From positions 2,976,001 through 3,040,000 of the forward strand of contig NZ_CP113975.1 of NCBI RefSeq assembly GCF_026870155.1: a stretch of 64,000 bases of DNA, written 5' to 3'. The notes under the pieces were generated by a model, which saw only the letters and a program-made list of their open reading frames with translations, made no database searches and was not told where the DNA came from. Position numbers and translations under genes: made by a program. Below are positions 9,263 to 18,849 of the stretch, one piece after another; position 1 is the stretch's first letter; each line of letters begins with the position of its first letter. The DNA is from Flavobacterium marginilacus. Lineage in GTDB: Bacteria > Bacteroidota > Bacteroidia > Flavobacteriales > Flavobacteriaceae.

Positions 9263-10462
9263 TTAAACTGAACCTTTTTGAAGCAGTGCAGGAATTGTTC
9301 GCAAAATGAGTTTTAGATCATACCAAAAAGAATACTTATCACCTTTAAAAAGATCAGCGTATTCATTATCAAGACGCATTCTCTCTTCTTCAGACATTTG
9401 TCCGCCCTTACCTCTAAGTTCTACCTGCCATAAACCTGTAATGCCTGGAGGAGCCAAAAATCTTTTTGATATATCATCAGCGGTTAACAATTCTGCTTCA
9501 TATACTGGCAAAGGCCTGTTACCAACGATAGACATATCCCCTTTTAATACATTAATTAACTGTGGCAACTCGTCTATACTGGTATTTCTAATGAATTTAC
9601 CAACTTTAGTAACACGGGGATCATCAACAATTTTGACAAAAGTTGAATTATTTTTTGCAGCTTCTCGTTTTTGAACATTAAACCAATAATCACAAATCAC
9701 GTGAGTTTCAATATACATCAAAGGCGAACATGATTCTCCTTCTGGCAGTTCACTGCATTTAGGACAAGGTGTGTCTAACGGACTATCTGTTATTGCAGCT
9801 TCTTTTTTGTACTGGTTTTTTTCTTGAGCTAATTTTTTCAAAAGTTCGTCTGAACCAGTACGCATTGATCTTAGTTTGTAAAAGTCAAATGTCTTGCGGC
9901 CCACTCTTTTTGATATATAATATACTTTTCCTTTTGATTCTAATCGTATAGCAAGCATAATAAGAAGCAAAAATGGCGAGGCGAATAAAAGTACTGCAGA
10001 GGCTACAAAAACATCAAAAATACGTTTTGACAAAGGCATTATATAAGTCTCTTCAATGGCTTTTTGTATTGTTTGTACTCGTAAAGGATTTTTATTGAAG
10101 CAAAGGAATTCTATTCTTTCTAAAATATCTTTTGGAGAAGTTACAGAAGTTACATAAAAATCGTCAATTTGTTTTTTAAATGCCGACTTATAAATATCAA
10201 CATTAAATTCCTTGGATAAAAGGATAAATGGAATACTGTTAAATTCTTTATTTTTTCGGATCCAATCAAAAAGAAATATTCCATTGTTTCCTGCTAAATT
10301 ATAGTCACAAATAATTGCATCAGGATGCTTTTGAGTGTTCAGGTAATTAGTAGCCTTAGCACTATTTTCTAAAGTAATTATAGACCATTTATGTTTTTGT
10401 TCTATGGTATCAAAATATCCAGAAACATTTCCAATGTATAAAATATTAAAATTTGGATTCAT
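9263..10462 (-). CDS. Receiver-like domain fused to initiating sugar transferase
   Basis: This 399-residue fusion has two parts. Residues 1-125 resemble a response-regulator receiver and keep the phosphoacceptor-like aspartate D53 (AIICDYNL). The acidic pair is replaced by GN at 11-12 and the conserved lysine is missing (FYVTSVTSP). Residues 145-399 are a bacterial sugar transferase (PF02397, WcaJ/ExoY type): KRIFDVFVASAVLLF membrane anchor, KLRSMRTGSDE, TSIDELPQLINVLKGDMS, and PGITGLWQV. An insert with a cysteine cluster (CPKCSELPEGESC) splits the catalytic domain. It would attach the first sugar phosphate to undecaprenyl phosphate. The degenerate receiver suggests control by protein contact and not by its own phosphorylation. 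Confidence 0.92.
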   Translation of the reverse strand: MNPNFNILYIGNVSGYFDTIEQKHKWSIITLENSAKATNYLNTQKHPDAIICDYNLAGNNGIFLFDWIRKNKEFNSIPFILLSKEFNVDIYKSAFKKQIDDFYVTSVTSPKDILERIEFLCFNKNPLRVQTIQKAIEETYIMPLSKRIFDVFVASAVLLFASPFLLLIMLAIRLESKGKVYYISKRVGRKTFDFYKLRSMRTGSDELLKKLAQEKNQYKKEAAITDSPLDTPCPKCSELPEGESCSPLMYIETHVICDYWFNVQKREAAKNNSTFVKIVDDPRVTKVGKFIRNTSIDELPQLINVLKGDMSIVGNRPLPVYEAELLTADDISKRFLAPPGITGLWQVELRGKGGQMSEEERMRLDNEYADLFKGDKYSFWYDLKLILRTIPALLQKGSV

Positions 10463-10509
10463 ATTGATTAGGTCTTTAAATTAAATTTTAATCTTAGTTA
10501 TCGAAGTCC

Positions 10510-10896
10510 TTACCACTCAATGGCATAATGAATTGGATATAGATTTTTTTTAACTAATTCATCTAGCTCTTCTGGGTTAAAAGGCTTTGTGAGATAATCT
10601 TGAGCACCTAGTTTGTAACATTTAATACGTTCCTTGCTTTCTGATTTTCCTGAAAGCATTATGCAGGGCGTATGCTTTGTAAATCCACGCTGACGAAGTT
10701 TTGTTAAAAATTCATAGCCATCCATATTTGACATTTGAATATCGCTGATAATTAAGTCCGGAATACTGGTATCCAGCCATATTAGAGCATCTAAACCATT
10801 ATTAATTGTAATTATGTCATAATTTTTGGAAAGGAAGTTTTCTAACAAAAGACAAATACTAACTTCATCATCTACTACTAAAATTTTCTTCTTCAT
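10510..10896 (-). CDS. Stand-alone response-regulator receiver (CheY-like)
   Basis: This 128-residue single-domain receiver has all key residues: acidic pair D9-D10, phosphoacceptor D52 (LIISDIQM), a serine in IMLSGK and the lysine in YLTKPF. It has no output domain. It is inside the exopolysaccharide operon, 47 bases before the receiver/sugar-transferase fusion. It could receive phosphate through the HPt protein at 13847-14164 and signal to the fusion protein; that link is inferred from location only. Confidence 0.92.
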   Translation of the reverse strand: MKKKILVVDDEVSICLLLENFLSKNYDIITINNGLDALIWLDTSIPDLIISDIQMSNMDGYEFLTKLRQRGFTKHTPCIMLSGKSESKERIKCYKLGAQDYLTKPFNPEELDELVKKNLYPIHYAIEW

Positions 10897-10938
10897 AATT
10901 TTATTGCTTTAAAATTATTATTATTTATTTAATTCAGT

Positions 10939-11877
10939 TCAAATGATTGATTTAAAATAATCTATAGTCTTTATTAATCCTTCATCTAGATTTATCTTTG
11001 GTGACCAGTCGAGTTCTTTTTTAGCTAAAGAAATATCTGGCTGTCTCTGCATAGGATCATCTGAAGGCAAAGGCTTATAAATAATTTTTGATTTAGAATC
11101 TGTTAGTTCTATTACTTTTTTTGCTAATTCCAGAATCGTAAATTCATTTGGATTTCCAACATTTACGGGACCTATAAAACTATCTTTAGAATCCATAAGC
11201 CTTATCATACCTTCTACTAAGTCATCAACATATTGAAAACTTCGCGTCTGATTTCCTTGTCCGTATACCGTTATATCTTGATTCTGCAGCGCCTGAACAA
11301 TAAAATTCGAAACTACGCGTCCATCGTTTGGATGCATTCTTGGACCGTATGTATTGAATATTCTAATGATTTTAATTTTGACATTATTCTGCTTGTGATA
11401 ATTTAAAAACAAGGTTTCTGCAGAACGTTTCCCTTCATCATAACAGGCTCGCTCTCCTATCGGGTTTACATGGCCCCAATAGGATTCAGGCTGCGGATGA
11501 ACTAATGGATCCCCATACACTTCGCTGGTTGATGCCTGTAGTATTTTTGCATTAACCCGTTTGGCAAGCCCCAGCATGTTAATAGCTCCCATTACTGATG
11601 TTTTCATTGTTTTAATGGCATTATACTGATAGTGTATTGGAGAAGCAGGACACGCCAGATTATAAATCTCATCAGTTTCTATAAAGAAAGGTGCTGTAAC
11701 GTCATGACGAATTAATTCAAAATAAGGATTATCTAATAAGTGTACTACATTTTGCTTTTGTCCAGTAAAAAAATTATCCAAACAATACACTTCATTACCC
11801 TCGTTTAATAGACGATCACATAAGTGCGAACCAACAAAACCAGCACCGCCGGTTATAAGAATTTTTTTTCCAGACAT
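10939..11877 (-). CDS. uxs: UDP-glucuronate decarboxylase (UDP-xylose synthase)
   Basis: This 312-residue extended SDR carries the NAD-binding motif [10 protein letters not shown] near residues 10-19, the [10 protein letters not shown] segment at 115-124 and the catalytic Y146-x3-K150 (CYDEGKR). [10 protein letters not shown] and the [12 protein letters not shown] segment are characteristic of UDP-glucuronic acid decarboxylases. It converts UDP-glucuronate to UDP-xylose and CO2. It starts four bases after the stop of the UDP-glucose dehydrogenase gene, which supplies its substrate. The polymer is therefore likely to contain xylose, glucuronate or both. Confidence 0.94.
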   Translation of the reverse strand: MSGKKILITGGAGFVGSHLCDRLLNEGNEVYCLDNFFTGQKQNVVHLLDNPYFELIRHDVTAPFFIETDEIYNLACPASPIHYQYNAIKTMKTSVMGAINMLGLAKRVNAKILQASTSEVYGDPLVHPQPESYWGHVNPIGERACYDEGKRSAETLFLNYHKQNNVKIKIIRIFNTYGPRMHPNDGRVVSNFIVQALQNQDITVYGQGNQTRSFQYVDDLVEGMIRLMDSKDSFIGPVNVGNPNEFTILELAKKVIELTDSKSKIIYKPLPSDDPMQRQPDISLAKKELDWSPKINLDEGLIKTIDYFKSII

Positions 11878-11881
11878 AGCC

Positions 11882-13222
11882 TTACGATTTTATATTATCT
11901 TTGGCTGTATCTACGCCAATACAGAAATAATCGAAACCGCTTTCTTTCATTTCTTCTCTGTCATATATATTACGTCCATCAAAAATTACTGGTGTATTAA
12001 GCAATTTTTGAACAATTTTAAAATTAGGAAATTTAAATTCCGGCCATTCTGTAAGTATGGCTAAAGCATCGGCATCAATTAGTGTTTCGTATTGATCTTC
12101 ATAATATAATATTGTATCCCCAAAGTGATGCTTAGCTTCATTAATCGCAATTGGGTCATATGCTTTTACTACTGCACCCGCTTCCAAAAGATTTTTTACT
12201 ATACTTAATGAAGGTGCCTCACGCATATCATCAGTTTGCGGCTTAAAAGAAAGTCCCCATAATGCAATAGTTTTACCTTTAATTTCTCCTTTAAAATAAT
12301 TCATTATTTTATTAAAAAGTACTAGTTTTTGATCTTTATTAACCTCTTCAACAGCTTTGAGTACCCGCAGATCATAATTATATCCATTTGCCGTTTTTAT
12401 CAATGCCTGAACATCTTTTGGGAAACAAGAACCTCCATATCCAATTCCTGCGTATAAAAACTTTTGTCCTATACGCGAATCTGACCCAATGCCTTTTCTT
12501 ACCTTATTTATATCAGCACCAACAATTTCGCAGAGGTTTGCTATTTCATTAATAAAACTAATTTTTGTTGCAAGCATTGAATTTGCAGCATATTTTGTCA
12601 TTTCGGCAGAAACGATATCCATAAAAATTACTGGGTGACCATTAAGGGTAAATGGCTTGTATAAACTCTTCAATAAATCTTCGGCTCTTTCGCTATCTAC
12701 TCCAACCACAATTCTATCGGGTTTTAAAAAGTCATCAATTGCCGCTCCCTCTTTTAGAAATTCTGGATTTGAAGCTACATCAAATTCTACATCACTATTT
12801 CTTTTATCCAATTCCTCTTGTAAAGCTTGTTTAACTTTTTTAGAAGTTCCTACGGGTACGGTACTTTTTGTAACCACTAATAAGTAATCATTAATATGCT
12901 TACCGCATTCTCTGGCAACTGCTAGAACATATTTCAAATCTGCACTGCCATCCTCATCTGGAGGAGTTCCAACAGAAATAAATAAAACTTCTGCATCTTG
13001 GAGAGCTTCTGCAATATTAGTTGTAAAATTCAATCGTCCCTTTTTCATGTTTCTGGCAATCATATCTTCTAGACCAGGTTCATAAATAGGTATAATGCCT
13101 TTATTAAGGTTATCTATTTTATTTTGGTCTATGTCAACACATGTAACAGTAATACCTACCTCTGAAAAACAAGCACCCGTTACAAGCCCAACATAACCAC
13201 TTCCAACAATTACAATTTTCAT
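11882..13222 (-). CDS. ugd: UDP-glucose 6-dehydrogenase
   Basis: This 446-residue protein shows the full UDPGDH family pattern: N-terminal [16 protein letters not shown]-binding site, [20 protein letters not shown], the catalytic cysteine in [10 protein letters not shown] (about residues 258-267), and the C-terminal [17 protein letters not shown]. It oxidises UDP-glucose to UDP-glucuronate with two NAD+. It is the first gene of the polysaccharide operon, and a long AT-rich non-coding stretch lies upstream, so the main operon promoter is probably just before it. Confidence 0.96.
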   Translation of the reverse strand: MKIVIVGSGYVGLVTGACFSEVGITVTCVDIDQNKIDNLNKGIIPIYEPGLEDMIARNMKKGRLNFTTNIAEALQDAEVLFISVGTPPDEDGSADLKYVLAVARECGKHINDYLLVVTKSTVPVGTSKKVKQALQEELDKRNSDVEFDVASNPEFLKEGAAIDDFLKPDRIVVGVDSERAEDLLKSLYKPFTLNGHPVIFMDIVSAEMTKYAANSMLATKISFINEIANLCEIVGADINKVRKGIGSDSRIGQKFLYAGIGYGGSCFPKDVQALIKTANGYNYDLRVLKAVEEVNKDQKLVLFNKIMNYFKGEIKGKTIALWGLSFKPQTDDMREAPSLSIVKNLLEAGAVVKAYDPIAINEAKHHFGDTILYYEDQYETLIDADALAILTEWPEFKFPNFKIVQKLLNTPVIFDGRNIYDREEMKESGFDYFCIGVDTAKDNIKS

Positions 13223-13846
13223 AATATTTAGATTTTTATAGTTTATTTAAAATTAAAACCAATTAAATGATGAATGCTGGATTACAAAAATTAAAATTTT
13301 GGCTACATTCAGACAAGCAAATTATAACATTTTTTTTATTTATATTAACTCAAATATAATAAAAAAAATATTACATTAATAAATTTAGCAACTAAAAATC
13401 AACGATCTATATCTATTTTTATTCTGAAGTCTATTTTTCAAAATCAGATTTTATAATAAAAAACAACATTTATATTATATCATTGAAATTTTTAATTAAC
13501 AAAAAAAAATATGGCAAGTATTTTTTAAAAAAAACAGTAATGAAATCTGTGAGAATCTTTGTAATCAGTGACGAAAAAAATTACATGGCATTATTTACGG
13601 ACAGTCATATAAAAAAAAATATAATTAATACCTTGTATAAAGGATTGGAATGTAATTTTTATTATATAAGCTACTGTAATATTAACACTTAGCTCAAAAC
13701 AGCTCTTGGCTTAATTGAAAAAAGGGCTCAGCTTTAATTAAAAAGTCCAAACCCCATATTTTAAACTTGCACACTTTTTGGAATAGTGTCAAAAATTATT
13801 ACAGTAAGCAGCACATAGAGTAATTTTAATAGACTTCTTTCATTCT
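13223..13846. other. AT-rich intergenic region upstream of the exopolysaccharide operon
   Basis: No gene is supported in these 624 bases. A 69-codon open frame on the plus strand (13483-13692) resembles nothing I know and has low-complexity Lys/Ile-rich content. The run holds poly-A/poly-T tracts, a candidate minus-strand -7 element at 13351-13358 and no clear terminator. A long untranslated leader for the operon is possible. Confidence 0.6.
13351..13358 (-). promoter_or_regulatory. Candidate -7 element for the exopolysaccharide operon
   Basis: The plus strand reads CAAATATA, which is TATATTTG on the minus strand, a full match to the Bacteroidetes -7 consensus TAnnTTTG. It would give a leader of about 120 bases before the ugd start at 13222. 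I did not find a good TTTG -33 element at the normal distance, so confidence is limited. Confidence 0.4.
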
Positions 13847-14164
13847 TTATATTTTGTCAAAAAAATGTGTCAAGATATTTAATACCTCATTAAAATTATC
13901 ATGTAGTCCAGCATTCCCTTCTCCTAAATTTATTTCATGCTCAGATGCCAATTCATAACTTTGGACAAGCCCTAAAAGACTGATTTTATGTTTAATTTTA
14001 TGTACGTTATGTGCCGCCAAATCAAAGTTATTATTGATAATATTATTCAAATATGTCTCCCTCTCGCCCGGAAATTCCATTTTTAAGACCTTAAATATTT
14101 TTTCTTCAAAAACTTTATCTCCTCCGGAAAGTTGTGAAATATAAGTAAAATTCGGTTCTTCCAT
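13847..14164 (-). CDS. HPt domain phosphotransfer protein
   Basis: This 105-residue helical protein has the HPt signature around AAHNVHKIKHKISLLGL. H55 with K58 and the downstream LG match the H-x-x-K-x-x-x-x-x-LG pattern, although the usual glycine after the lysine is H59. It would shuttle phosphate between a histidine kinase/receiver and a final receiver in a phosphorelay. It stands alone, about 600 bases upstream of an operon with a complete receiver protein and a receiver fusion. A GAF histidine kinase lies further upstream on the other strand. Confidence 0.8.
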   Translation of the reverse strand: MEEPNFTYISQLSGGDKVFEEKIFKVLKMEFPGERETYLNNIINNNFDLAAHNVHKIKHKISLLGLVQSYELASEHEINLGEGNAGLHDNFNEVLNILTHFFDKI

Positions 14165-14273
14165 AATTTATTAGTCGGGGAACAAATTAATATTCTAAAC
14201 AATTATTGCCTAGTTCCAGGCTACAGGAGTATTTTGTAAGATGCAAAACATTACTATTATGCATCTAACCATA

Positions 14274-16361
14274 TTATTTATTATAAATATTGGAACTGTT
14301 TCTATATCCAGATTCGTTTTTATACCAATTTTTATAGTCTACGCCATTGCTTAAAACCCAATTTATAAATTTTAAGTGGGATACATCGATTTTTGCTTTT
14401 TCAATTGGATATTCAAAACGGCTTGGAAAATTAAGAGCCCAAGGTAAGTTATCTTTTGTTTTGTAATATTTTCCTACTGCAGACTGAGAGTTATCAGCAG
14501 AAGTTCCAAAATAGGATTTGTCCGCTAAATCAGTTGGTGCGTAATTTGGCAGATGAACCTCTTTTCCTCTTTCTTTATTTACTATAATAAATGGGTTGAA
14601 AGGTGCCATTCCGAAGACAGCTGCATCAATAGGGTTAACCAAATCTATATTGACTTCTATTGTCTCTGAGGGAACAAATGGCTCGTTAGGGTTAGTGTTA
14701 CCAGAGCCATGTTTCCATGCATTGTCAAAAACAATTATGGTAGCATTTTTTTGACCAGCTTCTGTTCCGTTACCGCTTGTTTTTATGTATCCTTCAGTAT
14801 ATTTTGTACCTGTTACAGATAAAATCTGTGATGGAGTTACTCCAGGAATTGAAAAACCAAAACCATTTTGAAAACTAGCTCCAATAGCTCTTACCGTGAA
14901 TTTTCCTTTCAAGCTGACTACCTTATTTTGCGCATTTGTAATTCTATTAAAATTATAATCAATAACCAAATCATTAAAATCGTAATCTCCTTTTGATGGC
15001 CATAAATCTTCGAAAGCAAGTGTTCCAAATATACTGCTGCTAGGGTAAAAGTTATTAAAAGCTAATTTCGGATCATTTGGATAGTCATCTGAACTATCAA
15101 TTATGCCGTCTTTATCAGTATCTATACGTTCAGGGTTTATTTTTTGAACATCCAGTATTTCAACATTTTTTATTGGATTTGCTGTAGCATAAAAAACAGC
15201 ATCATTAAAGTCATTGTCTCCAGCTGGGCGAATTAGATCTTCAAAGCTAATTAAGAACACACTTCTTTTGTCATCATAAAGCATAACAGTATGCTGGCGG
15301 TTTTTGATATCCGGCTCTGGATTTAACTCCAAGTTAGAATACAGCAAGCCCAATCCTTCTGTTGACTGTCTCGTTTTATCATCCCAGCCATTACGCATTA
15401 ACATCCAACCTATTACGGTATTTTTTTCGAAAACGCCTAAAGAAACTTTATCCCCCGAATACAATCCTCCTCCTGAACCCGCAAATGATGCATTTGGAAA
15501 AATCACAAAACATTCTTTGACATCGGCTGGTGTTTTAGGCGGAAAATCTCGGTCATAAGTATAGTATGCCAATACATTTTTATATCCAGCCCCTTCAGAA
15601 ACAAAAGTAATCCATACCTCGGCTTTATCTAAAATAACTAGATTATGCTGGTTATTTCCTAAAAGATATTCCGGATGAAATGTAGGAACAGGCATGTTTT
15701 CTGGTAATGCATTGTTTACATCTGTTAGAAAATCTTTGCTTATTATATCTGATTTAGCCAATAAATTAGTTGGCACCCCATTATTATTATATGTACCTAT
15801 ATAATTAATTTTGACATTAGCATTCCGTTTGCTGTAAAGGCCTTTTTCTAGTTTTGAATAAAAGGAGTTCTCGCTAAATTTTTGGCTTTTTTGTGTATTT
15901 TTTGTACCCCCAAAAGTAAAATTTACCGCGCCATTTTCTATAGGTACTTTTGTTTCTGGGACAAAACCGACAAAATTGGTTTTTAAAACAACATCTGCCA
16001 TATCATCTTCAAAAGTATAGTCTACTACAAATTCTCCCTGCTGATTGGTTATACCATTAATAATTTCTTTACCATTTTCTTCCTGAAAATTGGTCCAGAC
16101 ACTTACTTTAACATCTGGAACAGCATTTCCTTGATTATCTTTTGTTCGAATGGTTACTTTAGCCTCTTTTGTATTCTTCCAGCTAAATGCTGAGGAAGCT
16201 TTTAAATTATCAATAGTAACCTGCCCTGGATCTACAGGAACTTCGGAAGGATCTTTACTGCAAGAATTTAGCGAAAAAATTGCGGTAAATATTATTATTA
16301 ATGAATTACTGATCTTACAAGCATTTTCAAAGGAGAAACTGACATTTTTCATAAATTTCAC
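14274..16361 (-). CDS. LruC-domain lipoprotein
   Basis: This 695-residue protein starts with a lipoprotein signal ending in FSLNSC (lipobox cysteine near residue 34). It continues with an Ig/carboxypeptidase-regulatory-like fold (about residues 60-150). The C-terminal half has LruC/DUF4842 features: a DTDKDGIIDSSDDYPNDP calcium-binding segment, two copies of a GD-DFND block (PAGDNDFNDAVFYAT and SKGDYDFNDLVIDYN) and the closing NFPSRFEYPIEKAKI region. It is probably an outer-membrane or surface lipoprotein. An internal ATG at 16352 (MKNVSF) is an equally good start. It may belong with the polysaccharide locus, but its function is unknown. Confidence 0.85.
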   Translation of the reverse strand: MKFMKNVSFSFENACKISNSLIIIFTAIFSLNSCSKDPSEVPVDPGQVTIDNLKASSAFSWKNTKEAKVTIRTKDNQGNAVPDVKVSVWTNFQEENGKEIINGITNQQGEFVVDYTFEDDMADVVLKTNFVGFVPETKVPIENGAVNFTFGGTKNTQKSQKFSENSFYSKLEKGLYSKRNANVKINYIGTYNNNGVPTNLLAKSDIISKDFLTDVNNALPENMPVPTFHPEYLLGNNQHNLVILDKAEVWITFVSEGAGYKNVLAYYTYDRDFPPKTPADVKECFVIFPNASFAGSGGGLYSGDKVSLGVFEKNTVIGWMLMRNGWDDKTRQSTEGLGLLYSNLELNPEPDIKNRQHTVMLYDDKRSVFLISFEDLIRPAGDNDFNDAVFYATANPIKNVEILDVQKINPERIDTDKDGIIDSSDDYPNDPKLAFNNFYPSSSIFGTLAFEDLWPSKGDYDFNDLVIDYNFNRITNAQNKVVSLKGKFTVRAIGASFQNGFGFSIPGVTPSQILSVTGTKYTEGYIKTSGNGTEAGQKNATIIVFDNAWKHGSGNTNPNEPFVPSETIEVNIDLVNPIDAAVFGMAPFNPFIIVNKERGKEVHLPNYAPTDLADKSYFGTSADNSQSAVGKYYKTKDNLPWALNFPSRFEYPIEKAKIDVSHLKFINWVLSNGVDYKNWYKNESGYRNSSNIYNK

Positions 16362-17013
16362 TTTTTAAAGGATCATTATTAATGCAGATAAAATACTACT
16401 TATCTGACATATGAAGTTTATTACTATCAAATTTGTATTTAAAGTATTACTGTTTTAAAATGAAAAAGATGCATTTAAAACAACTATGAAATCATTAAAT
16501 TTAAAATCTCTTTTAAAATTACAATTTAAATAGTAAAAAAAGCACGTATAAATACCTGATTTATAAAACATATAAAGCATTCAGTCACTGAAAAGCCCTG
16601 TCTGGCAGATTCATAAATGTCGAGCTTAAGGAAAGTGTAATTCGATGCGCAGCCTAAAATACCTTTTAACAGATTCCTCTTTCGATTTTACGCTTTTTCA
16701 AGTTTAGCCTGCTTTCTTCTTCAGGCAGGGTTTCAATGGTTTTTAATTTAGGAGCTGATTATTTTATAAACTAAAGTATAGTTAAGAATAAAACGTTTCA
16801 TTTTAATCAAAACAAGTAAATATTGCATAGCCGGCATTTATCCCAACGGCAGATCTATAGCAAAAAACCGATTCAAATTGTTACCAGTACTGTAATAATT
16901 AAATTATAATTTTTTTTAAAATATAAATCAAAAATTTAGTAATTTCATATTTTGAAATAACATTTCGCTAATACATCCAACTGACTTTCAACAGATAAAG
17001 CTAATAACCTTGT
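16362..17013. other. Divergent intergenic region between LruC gene and histidine kinase
   Basis: These 652 bases hold no convincing reading frame. They must contain the promoters of the two divergent genes, but I found no full TAnnTTTG element with a matching -33. A less AT-rich block at 16590-16734 is flanked by an imperfect inverted repeat and is listed separately. Confidence 0.6.
16590..16734. repeat. Imperfect inverted-repeat-bounded non-coding element
   Basis: The left end reads AAAAGCCCTGTCTG and the right end CAGGCAGGGTTTC, which are imperfect reverse complements about 120 bases apart. The right end also forms its own hairpin (GCCTG at 16707-16711 with CAGGC at 16722-16726). Base composition is visibly less AT-rich than the flanks. 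It could be a small structured RNA or a decayed miniature element; no open frame lies within it. Confidence 0.35.
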
Positions 17014-18231
17014 ATGCATAAACCCGAAACTCCCGATAATGAACACTTCCGTTCAAAATCCTTGCAGGAATATAAAATACTGGATACACTGGAAGAAGCA
17101 GAGTATGACGCCCTGACGAAAATAGCTGCTGAAATCTGTGGCACTCCTATCGCACTAGTAAGTTTAGTAGATGGCAACCGGCAATGGTTTAAATCGCACC
17201 ATGGCTTAGATGCAACCCAAACACCCAGGGATTTTTCTTTTTGTGCCCATGCGATCAATACACCTGATGAATTATTTATTATTCCGGATGCTACTAAAGA
17301 TGAAAGGTTTTTTGATAACCCATTAACAACTGACGGGCCTCATGTAGTATTTTATGCTGGTGCTCCTTTAAATACTAAGGACGGTTATGCTTTAGGAACC
17401 CTCTGTGTCATTGATACAAAACCTAGAGAAGGTCTTACAGAAGGGCAAAAAGAATCCCTAAGAGCACTGGGAAATCAAGTAATATCGCAGCTTGAACTCC
17501 GAAAAAAAAACAGATTACTGGAAGAGTTAAACAATGAAATTATTAAAAAAAACATACAGCTCAATCAATTTGCCCATCGCCTCACTCATGATTTAAAAGT
17601 TCCAATCAGCGGGGTAAACTCCCTGTTAACTTTCATAAAAGAAGATTACAAAACACTCATCAAAAATACTGAACTCGAAGAATGGATTGATTTAATCTAT
17701 TCACGCAATGAGTACATGGATTTCTTAATCAATGGCATTTTAGAATATACGAAGGTTGCCAATGATGACGTTTATTTTGAAGATTTTAACGTAGAAATTG
17801 TAGTTCAATATATACTGAACAATGGTGTATTGCATACTCCTATCCATGTAAACTACATTGATTGTGATGTCATTATAAACCATTCTAAAATAGGTTTTGT
17901 CCAGATTATTCAAAATCTATTATCCAATACAATAAAACATACCGATAAAAAAGAATGCAATGTCTGGCTTACTTTCAAAGAAAATGAAACCAGCTTTTCT
18001 TTTATATATGAAGACGATGGACCTGGTATACCACAGGAATACCGGGAAAAAGTCTTTGGACTGTTTGAAACTCTAAATTCAAATTCTAGTAAAAACTCTG
18101 GCATTGGTCTGGCAACAATCAAAGCAATAGTAGACCGAATGGGAGGTACTATTTTCCTGCAGAATAGAGAAAACAATCAAAAAGGCGTGTGTTTTTGTTT
18201 TGTTCTGCCAAAAACACAGCAAGATTCTTGA
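17014..18231 (+). CDS. GAF-domain sensor histidine kinase
   Basis: This 405-residue soluble kinase has a GAF domain (about residues 20-160, containing FCAHAI and FYAGAPL), a short coiled coil (160-185), a HisKA domain with phosphoacceptor H192 (THDLKVP), and an HATPase_c domain with N-box QIIQNLLSNTIKHT, G1 DDGPGIP and G2 GIGLATIKAIV. It has no membrane span and no attached receiver, so it senses a cytoplasmic cue and must pass phosphate to a separate receiver. The HPt protein and the CheY-like receiver nearby are natural candidates, though this is inferred from proximity. Confidence 0.93.
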   Translation: MHKPETPDNEHFRSKSLQEYKILDTLEEAEYDALTKIAAEICGTPIALVSLVDGNRQWFKSHHGLDATQTPRDFSFCAHAINTPDELFIIPDATKDERFFDNPLTTDGPHVVFYAGAPLNTKDGYALGTLCVIDTKPREGLTEGQKESLRALGNQVISQLELRKKNRLLEELNNEIIKKNIQLNQFAHRLTHDLKVPISGVNSLLTFIKEDYKTLIKNTELEEWIDLIYSRNEYMDFLINGILEYTKVANDDVYFEDFNVEIVVQYILNNGVLHTPIHVNYIDCDVIINHSKIGFVQIIQNLLSNTIKHTDKKECNVWLTFKENETSFSFIYEDDGPGIPQEYREKVFGLFETLNSNSSKNSGIGLATIKAIVDRMGGTIFLQNRENNQKGVCFCFVLPKTQQDS

Positions 18232-18849
18232 AAATTGATAATTGCTCTTAAAAACAGCTGAATTTCCTTTTTTCTTAACATCTTCAGCCTTTAAAATTCA
18301 CGTTTCGGTATTCAATTTAAAAAACACGAACAACAAACCTTAACAATAATACTTGTTTAAGAAAATTTGAAACAATAGCTGTAGAAATATTGAATTGTCC
18401 CGGTCTTTCAGAAAACATGTAAAACAATAGTATTTAGAAGAAACAGAAATGAATTTTCAATACGAAACTATAGTATGCTTATATAAAAAATTCTTCATGA
18501 TGTAGGTTTGCTAATTTAAACACATTGCTATTCACTAATTTTATCATTACGGATAAAAATAATTAATAAATAAAACTAAAGATTTTCAATTATATAAACT
18601 AACAATCTACACAGAAACACTACAGCCAATCGAGTAGACGGCTCCGCTCCTAAAGGGACGGAGTGCGCCTCTCACACCACCGAGCGTACAGGTCACGTAC
18701 TCGGCGGTTCGCAAAGAGATAGGTTAAGCTCGATATAAGCATCAGTAAAATATTGATAATCATGCTTTTACAAGCAATATTTTAAATAAATTACTGCCTT
18801 TTCCCAAAAAACCTCAGCATTGCTTCCATTTACCGCTTAACATAATCTT
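18232..18849. other. Intergenic region containing a group II intron relic
   Basis: No protein-coding frame is supported here. The left 390 bases are AT-rich with no recognisable element. A sharply GC-richer block at 18629-18725 is described separately as a group II intron 3' end. The remaining bases up to the glycosidase gene show nothing I can identify. Confidence 0.6.
18629..18725 (-). mobile_element. Orphan 3' end of a group II intron (domains V and VI)
   Basis: On the minus strand, 18708 down to 18676 folds as a 33-base hairpin. A nine-pair lower stem (ACCGCCGAG with CTCGGTGGT, one G-U) is followed by a two-base CG bulge on the 3' side and a four-pair upper stem closing a five-base loop. 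That is the domain V architecture, one base off the usual 34. Downstream, CTCCG/CGGAG forms a domain VI-like stem. The element ends CTACTCGAT, with an unpaired A seven bases from the end (branch-point position) and a terminal AT, as at group II 3' splice sites. No reverse transcriptase gene or 5' domains are present, so it is a relic. Confidence 0.7.

Noticed and set aside
13483..13692. 69-codon plus-strand frame in the gap upstream of the polysaccharide operon
   Set aside because: Low-complexity, AT-driven composition, no family match and no clear promoter or ribosome site, so not called as a gene.
18629..18725. GC-rich structured block considered as a tRNA or rRNA fragment
   Set aside because: There is no cloverleaf or conserved rRNA sequence; the two-base-bulged hairpin and the AT-terminated end fit group II intron domains V and VI.
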